Source: SIG480 sp045586595
GTDB lineage: Bacteria; Bacillota; Clostridia; Oscillospirales; JAAYXM01
Direction: 5' to 3'
DNA length: 25,683 nt
NCBI GenBank assembly: GCA_045586595.1
Contig: JAZNAQ010000023.1
Coordinates: forward strand, 1 to 25,683
This document shows positions 20,734-25,683 of this stretch, one piece after another (within the stretch, counting starts at the first letter, position 1; every line of letters starts with the position of its first letter). Position numbers and translations under genes: made by a program. The notes beneath the pieces were generated by a model. That model had not been told where the DNA came from. It saw only the letters and a list, made by a program, of their open reading frames with translations, and made no database searches.

Positions 20734-23319
20734 TTATTGAATATCTGCAGTTAATGCGCCGTCTTTTATATCTACATATATCGTGCTCTGTGCAGGCGGG
20801 TCTTTTGCTATTATGAGCCGACCGACGAGTGTTTCTACCCTGCTCTGGATAAAGCGGCGTAGCGGGCGCGCCCCGTAAATGGGCTCAAAGCCGTTTTCTA
20901 TTATATACTCCTTTGCCGCATCTGTCACCGTAAGGCTGAGTTGTTTTGCGTGTAGCCTTTCTCTTAAATCATTAAGCATAAGCTCAACTATGCGTGATAT
21001 GTCGGCGCGTGTAAGGGGTTTGTAGAACACGGTTTCGTCCAGCCTGTTCAAAAATTCCGGACGGAATTGCTGCTTTAGAAGAGCCTCAACCCGGTCGCGC
21101 GCATCGGGTGAAATGTCGCCGCTTGCGTTGATACCGTCGAGGATTATATCTGAGCCAAGGTTTGAGGTGAGAATCAGTATGGTGTTCTTGAAGTCTACCG
21201 TTCTGCCTTGAGAATCGGTTATTCTGCCGTCGTCAAGTACCTGCAGAAGAATGTTGAATACATCGGGGTGTGCCTTTTCTACCTCATCAAACAGCACTAC
21301 AGAATAGGGTTTTTTGCGCACAGCTTCGGTTAGCTGGCCGCCCTCCTCATAGCCGACGTATCCGGGAGGTGCGCCTACAAGGCGCGATACTGCGTGCTTC
21401 TCCATATACTCGCTCATATCTATTCTGATAAGGTTTTTCTCATCGTCAAACAACGCTTCAGACAGAGCTTTTGCAAGCTCGGTCTTTCCTACACCTGTTG
21501 GGCCGAGGAACAGGAACGAGCCTATCGGCTTTTTGGGGTCTGCAATACCTGCCCGTGAGCGGAGTATTGCTTCGCTTACGACTTTTACCGCCTCGTCCTG
21601 ACCAATTACACGGCGGTGGAGTATCTCCTCAAGACCGAGCAGTTTCTCTCGCTCTGATTCCAAAAGCTTTGACACGGGTATACCTGTCCAGCGGCCTATT
21701 ATTTTTGCGATCTCCTCATCTGTAACCTTGTCGCGGAGGAGAGAGCCGCTGTTTTCTTCGGCGAGCCTTTCTGCCTCCTCAATTTCAGCCTTAAGCGCGG
21801 GGAGACGTCCATACTTCAACTCTGCCGCACGGTTTAGGTCATAACTGTCTTCGGCGCGCTCGATCTCGGCGTTTAATCCGTCAAGCTCCTCACGCAGTTT
21901 TTTAAGCTTCTCAATCGCGCCTCTTTCGTTCTCCCAACGCGCGCGCATCTCAGAGAAAGTATCGCGCATCTCAGACAGCTCGCGTCGGATTTCTTCAAGG
22001 TGCTCCTTTGAAACCTCGTCGCTTTCGCGCATGAGCGCGGCTTCTTCTATTTCGTGTTGCATTATCTTGCGGGAGATTTCATCGAGCTCTGTGGGCATCG
22101 AGTCAATCTCAGTGCGTATCATCGCGCACGCCTCATCAACAAGGTCTATAGCCTTGTCGGGCAAAAATCTGTCCGAAATATACCGCGAGGACAAGACTGC
22201 CGCTGAAATTAGTGCCTGATCAGCAATTTTTACGCCATGAAAAATTTCATAACGCTCGCGTATACCGCGAAGGATAGATATTGTGTCCTCAACGCTCGGC
22301 TCGTCTACAAGCACAGGCTGGAAGCGTCGTTCAAGAGCCGCGTCTTTCTCTATATACTTGCGGTATTCGTTGAGCGTTGTTGCGCCTATGCAATGAAGCT
22401 CGCCTCGTGCAAGAAGTGGCTTTAAGAGATTGCCTGCGTCCATAGCACCGTCGGTTTTTCCTGCACCTACTATTGTGTGAAGCTCGTCTATAAAGAGAAT
22501 TATTCTGCCATCGCTCTGTTTTATCTCGTTAAGAACTGCTTTCAAACGCTCTTCAAACTCGCCACGGAATTTTGCGCCTGCTATAAGTGCGCCCATATCA
22601 AGCGAGAAAATCTCTCTGTCGCGAAGCGAGTCGGGAACATCCCCTCGCACAATTCGTGTGGCAAGCCCCTCTGCGATCGCAGTCTTTCCGACTCCGGGTT
22701 CGCCGATAAGTACGGGGTTGTTTTTTGTCTTACGGGATAAAATTCTTATAACATTGCGTATCTCTGAGTCTCGCCCGATTACGGGGTCGAGCTTTTTTTC
22801 TCTTGCAAGTGCGGTGAGGTCAGAGCCGTACTTTTTAAGGGCATCGTATGTGCCCTCGGGGTTGTCAGAGGTTACTCGCGTATTCTTCCTGACCGATGCA
22901 AGCGCCTCAAGAAAACTGTCTGAGCTTATACCGAAATCGCGAAGGAGTTTTTTAATACCTGCAGTTGGTTTTTCAATAATGCCTAGCATAAAATGCTCTA
23001 CAGAAATATATTCATCGCGCATATTCTCGGCGTGCTTTTCGGCAGAATTAAGCGATGCCTCAAGCTCTCGGGAGACGTAGACTTCAGCACCGCCTGAGAC
23101 TTTTGGGAGTTTTTCAATAAGTGATACGGCGGCGTTTGCAACGGTTTCCCCATCAGCGCCGAGCTTCTTTAAAAGCTCGGGAATAAGCCCGCCACTCTGA
23201 TCTGTAAGTGCATAGAGCAAATGCTCCTGTTCTATCTGAGAATTGCCGTATTCCACAGCGGCGTTTCTCGCGTTTTGTATAACTTCCATTGATTTTTGTG
23301 TAAGCTTTTGCATATTCAT
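20734..23319 (-). CDS. clpB: ClpB protein disaggregase
   Basis: 861 residues, full ClpB length. The N-domain (1-145) carries both Clp repeats. NBD1 follows, with Walker A GEPGVGKT at 206-213 and LFIDELHT as Walker B. The long middle coiled-coil domain (about 400-525), rich in Glu/Arg/Leu, distinguishes ClpB from ClpC and ClpA. NBD2 has GPTGVGKT near 600 and an intact VLFDEVEKAH. ClpB is an AAA+ hexamer that works with DnaK to pull proteins out of aggregates. Strong AGGAGG before the ATG. It lies 14 bases after a ribbon-helix-helix gene; no own promoter and no CIRCE or CtsR box was found. Confidence 0.97.
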   Translation of the reverse strand: MNMQKLTQKSMEVIQNARNAAVEYGNSQIEQEHLLYALTDQSGGLIPELLKKLGADGETVANAAVSLIEKLPKVSGGAEVYVSRELEASLNSAEKHAENMRDEYISVEHFMLGIIEKPTAGIKKLLRDFGISSDSFLEALASVRKNTRVTSDNPEGTYDALKKYGSDLTALAREKKLDPVIGRDSEIRNVIRILSRKTKNNPVLIGEPGVGKTAIAEGLATRIVRGDVPDSLRDREIFSLDMGALIAGAKFRGEFEERLKAVLNEIKQSDGRIILFIDELHTIVGAGKTDGAMDAGNLLKPLLARGELHCIGATTLNEYRKYIEKDAALERRFQPVLVDEPSVEDTISILRGIRERYEIFHGVKIADQALISAAVLSSRYISDRFLPDKAIDLVDEACAMIRTEIDSMPTELDEISRKIMQHEIEEAALMRESDEVSKEHLEEIRRELSEMRDTFSEMRARWENERGAIEKLKKLREELDGLNAEIERAEDSYDLNRAAELKYGRLPALKAEIEEAERLAEENSGSLLRDKVTDEEIAKIIGRWTGIPVSKLLESEREKLLGLEEILHRRVIGQDEAVKVVSEAILRSRAGIADPKKPIGSFLFLGPTGVGKTELAKALSEALFDDEKNLIRIDMSEYMEKHAVSRLVGAPPGYVGYEEGGQLTEAVRKKPYSVVLFDEVEKAHPDVFNILLQVLDDGRITDSQGRTVDFKNTILILTSNLGSDIILDGINASGDISPDARDRVEALLKQQFRPEFLNRLDETVFYKPLTRADISRIVELMLNDLRERLHAKQLSLTVTDAAKEYIIENGFEPIYGARPLRRFIQSRVETLVGRLIIAKDPPAQSTIYVDIKDGALTADIQ

Positions 23320-23333
23320 AGCCTTCTCCTCCT

Positions 23334-23975
23334 TTACACAATTTCGAGGTTACTGTTTATATAATCGCCGTATAGCTTTGAAACATACGCGGCCGAGGCT
23401 GTCACATCGGGGTACAGACTGAAATGCGCCGAAACCCCGTCGTTCAAATGCCTGATATACCTTGCCGCACTTCTGCTGAGATACTCTGTACCTGCGTTTT
23501 TGGGTGTACGCAGCCGGCGAACAAATCTGCCATCTCCGAATTCAGAGAGCCTTTCTCCAAAATATGCGTCCTCAAGCTTTTGCCACATCGCGAAGAACAC
23601 ATCAAGCTCAGATATAAGCCGTGTGTTCTGAGTTCGGAGGGAAGCCCTAACTTCACCGAAATATTTGCCTCCGTCGGGGTAGATTGCTACAGAATAACGT
23701 ATGGTAGGGTTGTATTTAAACCTCAGTGAGCTTTTTACCGCGAACAACGAGTCGCGGCTGTCCGGGTGAACAAGAAAGTTTTCATCTCCCGACATAAGCC
23801 GTGCAAGCTTGGTAAAAATATCACGTTGCCTTGTCTCGGGGGTTGAAAGCCCAAGATGCTCTGCAAGAATTTTGTTTATAAGCCCTGAGCGCGTCATGCC
23901 GCGCTCAAAAGCCGCACGGTCAACCGCGCGGACCACCTCGTCTAAAAGTGTTATACTGTATATGTTCTTTTTCAC
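23334..23975 (-). CDS. Ribbon-helix-helix protein upstream of clpB, putative regulator
   Basis: 213 residues. The N-terminal 45 (a short strand NIYSITLLDE, then two helices with RGMTRSGLINKILAEHLG) fit a CopG/Arc-type ribbon-helix-helix DNA-binding domain. The remaining 165 form an unrecognised domain with several YxxxIY and FRFKYNPTIRYSVAIY-type strands, perhaps a sensor. The start is GTG at 23973-23975, 7 bases after GGAGG. It is first in an operon with clpB, and a palindrome inside its promoter could be its operator. The simplest reading is an autoregulated repressor that also sets ClpB levels; this is inference. Confidence 0.75.
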   Translation of the reverse strand: MKKNIYSITLLDEVVRAVDRAAFERGMTRSGLINKILAEHLGLSTPETRQRDIFTKLARLMSGDENFLVHPDSRDSLFAVKSSLRFKYNPTIRYSVAIYPDGGKYFGEVRASLRTQNTRLISELDVFFAMWQKLEDAYFGERLSEFGDGRFVRRLRTPKNAGTEYLSRSAARYIRHLNDGVSAHFSLYPDVTASAAYVSKLYGDYINSNLEIV

Positions 23976-24007
23976 ATCATCGCCTCCGGTTCTGCCACTA
24001 TATTTTT

Positions 24008-24035
24008 AGTATATCATTTAGATATAATTTGTCAA
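24008..24035 (-). promoter_or_regulatory. Promoter of the RHH-clpB operon
   Basis: Reverse strand: TTGACA (24030-24035), 16-bp spacer, TATACT (24008-24013), a strong vegetative promoter that would need repression. Confidence 0.8.
24010..24026. promoter_or_regulatory. Candidate operator in the RHH-clpB promoter
   Basis: TATATC-ATTTA-GATATA, 6+5+6 perfect inverted repeat, fills the space from the -10 toward the -35. The size suits a ribbon-helix-helix tetramer. It shows no likeness to CIRCE or CtsR sites. Confidence 0.55.
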
Positions 24036-24385
24036 GAGATTTATATAAAAAACATAACGAGTTTTATTGTAAATAAACTGTTAATAAAAATTATGTGCAT
24101 AATGACCAAAACGTAAAAGTTTTAAAAAGCAAGATTATTGTACAAAATGTAGCGATAAATAGTATAAAAAGTTACGCATGAATCACAAGTCCACACCTCG
24201 AGGACATTTTTTTGCCTTTTTATTGTAAAAGTGTTTGTACATTCGGTATAGTAAACCTTGTACAAAAGCGCATAAGAACCTTTGGTTAATTAGTTAATTT
24301 ACTTTTTATAAACAAAGTGATATAGTACTAAGGTAACATCGGAAGATGTGTAAAATCGTATAAAATTTTTGGAGGTACATATATA
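24036..24385 (+). promoter_or_regulatory. Long AT-rich upstream region of the msmX-like gene
   Basis: About 350 bases without a gene. Three TTGTACAA-type octamers lie at 24138-24145, 24235-24242 (last base differs) and 24258-24265. The last two flank a possible promoter, TTGTAA (24223-24228)-18-TATAGT (24247-24252). A second candidate is TTTACT (24298-24303)-17-TATAGT (24321-24326). A small hairpin ACATC-GGAA-GATGT (24336-24349) precedes the GGAGG. Several promoters and dyads suggest regulated, strong expression. Confidence 0.45.
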
Positions 24386-25498
24386 ATGTCAAGTGTAAAG
24401 CTTAACCATGTCTATAAGAGATATGACGGCGGCGTTACAGCTGTTTCAGATTTCTGCATAGACATCGCAGACAAAGAATTCGTTATCCTCGTTGGTCCGT
24501 CAGGTTGCGGTAAGTCCACAACTCTCCGCATGATTGCAGGTCTTGAGCAGATTTCCGAAGGTGAGCTCCTCATCGACGACGTTCTCTGCAACGACATCGC
24601 TCCGAAGGACCGCGATATCGCAATGGTTTTCCAGAACTACGCTCTTTACCCGCACATGACAGTTTTTGATAACATGGCATTCGGTCTCAAGCTCCGCAAG
24701 ACTCCGAAGGATGAAATCAAGCGCCGCGTTGAAGAAGCTGCTAAGATTCTCGAAATCGACTATCTTCTCGACAGAAAGCCAAAGGCTCTCTCCGGCGGTC
24801 AGCGCCAGCGTGTTGCTCTCGGCCGTGCTATTGTTCGTAACCCGAAGGTCTTCCTTCTCGACGAGCCGCTCTCAAACCTCGACGCTAAGCTCCGTGCTTC
24901 AATGAGAACAGAGCTTTCAAAGCTCCATGAGCGCCTCCAGACAACCTTTATCTACGTTACACACGACCAGGTCGAGGCTATGACAATGGGTACTCGTATC
25001 GTTGTTATGAAGGACGGCTTCATTCAGCAGATTGATGCTCCGCACGTTCTCTATGATACACCGGCTAACCTCTTCGTTGCTACATTCATGGGCTCACCGG
25101 TTATGAACACATTTGAGGGTCACCTCATCGACGAGAACAACAAGACATACATCGTATTCGGCGATGCTAAGATTGAGCTTCCCGATTCAAAGGGCAGAAA
25201 GCCTGAGGTTATGTCCTACATCGGTAAGGACGTTATCGTCGGTGTTCGTCCTGAGGCTCTTCACGACGAAGAAGTATTCCTCAACCAGTACCCTGAAGCA
25301 ACAATCGACGCTAAGGTTGAAGTTGTTGAGCTCATGGGTCATGAGACATACCTCTACCTCAAGTGCCAGGGCCGCGACTTTATCGCTCGCGTTTCACCGC
25401 GCTCGACTACAAAGGTTGGCGATACAGTCAAGATTGCTATCGAGACTCCGAAGCTTCACATTTTCGATAAGGATACAGAGGTTACAATCACAAACTAA
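24386..25498 (+). CDS. msmX: Carbohydrate ABC transporter ATPase, MsmX/UgpC type
   Basis: 370 residues. Walker A GPSGCGKST at 37-45, Q-loop QNYALYPHM, signature LSGGQRQR from 135, Walker B VFLLDEP ending at 161, and the switch His193. A C-terminal TOBE-type regulatory domain (from about 240, with VGVRPEALHD) marks the CUT1 group that energises sugar importers. No permease or binding-protein gene is adjacent on the visible side, as for MsmX, one ATPase serving many importers. Codon use is strikingly uniform (Leu mostly CTC, Lys mostly AAG, Ala often GCT), unlike the neighbours, which points to very high expression. Clear GGAGG and terminator. Confidence 0.92.
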   Translation: MSSVKLNHVYKRYDGGVTAVSDFCIDIADKEFVILVGPSGCGKSTTLRMIAGLEQISEGELLIDDVLCNDIAPKDRDIAMVFQNYALYPHMTVFDNMAFGLKLRKTPKDEIKRRVEEAAKILEIDYLLDRKPKALSGGQRQRVALGRAIVRNPKVFLLDEPLSNLDAKLRASMRTELSKLHERLQTTFIYVTHDQVEAMTMGTRIVVMKDGFIQQIDAPHVLYDTPANLFVATFMGSPVMNTFEGHLIDENNKTYIVFGDAKIELPDSKGRKPEVMSYIGKDVIVGVRPEALHDEEVFLNQYPEATIDAKVEVVELMGHETYLYLKCQGRDFIARVSPRSTTKVGDTVKIAIETPKLHIFDKDTEVTITN

Positions 25499-25513
25499 TA
25501 CCTTAAAAAGCTT

Positions 25514-25542
25514 AAAGCCTGCCGGAAAACGGCAGGCTTTTT
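25514..25542 (+). terminator. msmX terminator
   Basis: AAAGCCTGCCG (25514-25524), loop GAAAA, CGGCAGGCTTT (25530-25540) running into a T-run. Confidence 0.92.
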
Positions 25543-25549
25543 ATTGGTG

Positions 25550-25683
25550 CCTTTAGGCGTGGAAATAAACCCCCAGTTTTACTGGGGGAAGATAAAAAGC
25601 TTTAGCAAGAGAAAAACCTCCATGATAAAATAGTAAAGGTTTGGCGACCGCATTACTAAAAAATCATGGAGGTTTTTAAACTA
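25550..25683 (+). mobile_element. Left end of a second IS200/IS605-type element
   Basis: The end hairpin CCCCCAG (25570-25576), loop TTTTA, CTGGGGG (25582-25588) shares the CAGTTT-ACTG core with the right-end hairpin at 218-235. About 80 bases later a GGAGG ribosome site (25668-25672) appears; tnpA would begin just past the window. The outer boundary is uncertain and may lie anywhere from the msmX terminator to about 25565. Confidence 0.65.
25612..25677 (+). promoter_or_regulatory. Leader hairpin hiding the tnpA ribosome site
   Basis: AAAAACCTCCATGAT (25612-25626) is the exact complement of 25663-25677, a 15-bp stem that buries the GGAGG at 25668-25672. A tnpA leader structure that blocks ribosome access is known for IS200 and keeps transposition low. 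The 36-base loop contains the segment at 25641-25658 that is complementary to 169-185. Confidence 0.75.

Noticed and set aside
23976..24385. CIRCE or CtsR sites for clpB
   Set aside because: I looked for the 9-9-9 inverted repeat and the tandem heptamers and saw neither.
1..25683. CRISPR array
   Set aside because: No regularly spaced repeats and no cas-like genes in the window.

Overview
The window looks like a chromosomal segment of a spore-forming anaerobic Clostridia bacterium, probably of the Oscillospiraceae/Ruminococcaceae type. The basis is the Firmicutes gene order lepA-hemW, a PdaA-type spore-cortex deacetylase, strong AGGAGG ribosome sites with ATG, GTG and TTG starts, an AsrC-like siroheme protein and an MsmX-type sugar-transport ATPase. 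The genus assignment is inference. Both edges lie in IS200/IS605-type elements in the same orientation: the window opens in the last 44 codons of a tnpA and closes in the 5' leader of another. It may therefore be a contig that broke at a repeated insertion sequence.

Layout. 1-245: right part of an IS200/IS605 element. 292-1023: six-segment membrane protein. 1255-6417: tight reverse-strand operon lepA, hemW, ACT-domain gene, DUF711 gene, tadA. 6563-8599: forward yfbR-like nucleotidase and two membrane proteins, the first of them a paralogue of the gene at 292-1023. 8618-11705: phage-like accessory module. It has a LexA/CI-type self-cleaving repressor facing a divergent operon (a 32-codon leader ORF, a zinc ribbon, a basic protein, a sigma-region-4-like activator and a 408-residue protein of unknown function), with three matching operators and two good promoters between them. 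11759-12670: AsrC-like iron-sulfur/siroheme protein. 12741-14567: AT-rich pair that reads as a toxin followed by a lipoprotein immunity partner. 14808-14899: tRNA-Ser(GCU), with an attachment-like repeat near its 3' end. 15010-20686: membrane protein, prmA, pdaA, iron alcohol dehydrogenase, K+/H+ antiporter. 20734-23975: clpB behind a ribbon-helix-helix gene with its own palindromic operator. 24386-25498: msmX/ugpC-like ATPase. 25550-25683: left end of a second IS200/IS605 element.

How it fits together. The most interesting part is 8.6-14.8 kb. A damage-sensing phage-type switch controls an activator-like protein and a large orphan protein, without phage structural, replication or integrase genes. 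About 4 kb away, a separate toxin-like protein carries the same short N-terminal motif (DY-x-x-F-x-x-GF) as the orphan protein. I infer a reduced, possibly domesticated, inducible antagonism or secretion system. The N-terminal motif may be a shared delivery tag. This is a hypothesis from architecture only. Other points worth checking are the IS leader hairpin, whose loop is complementary to sequence downstream of tnpA, and the replacement of the usual CtsR/CIRCE control of clpB by a ribbon-helix-helix gene.
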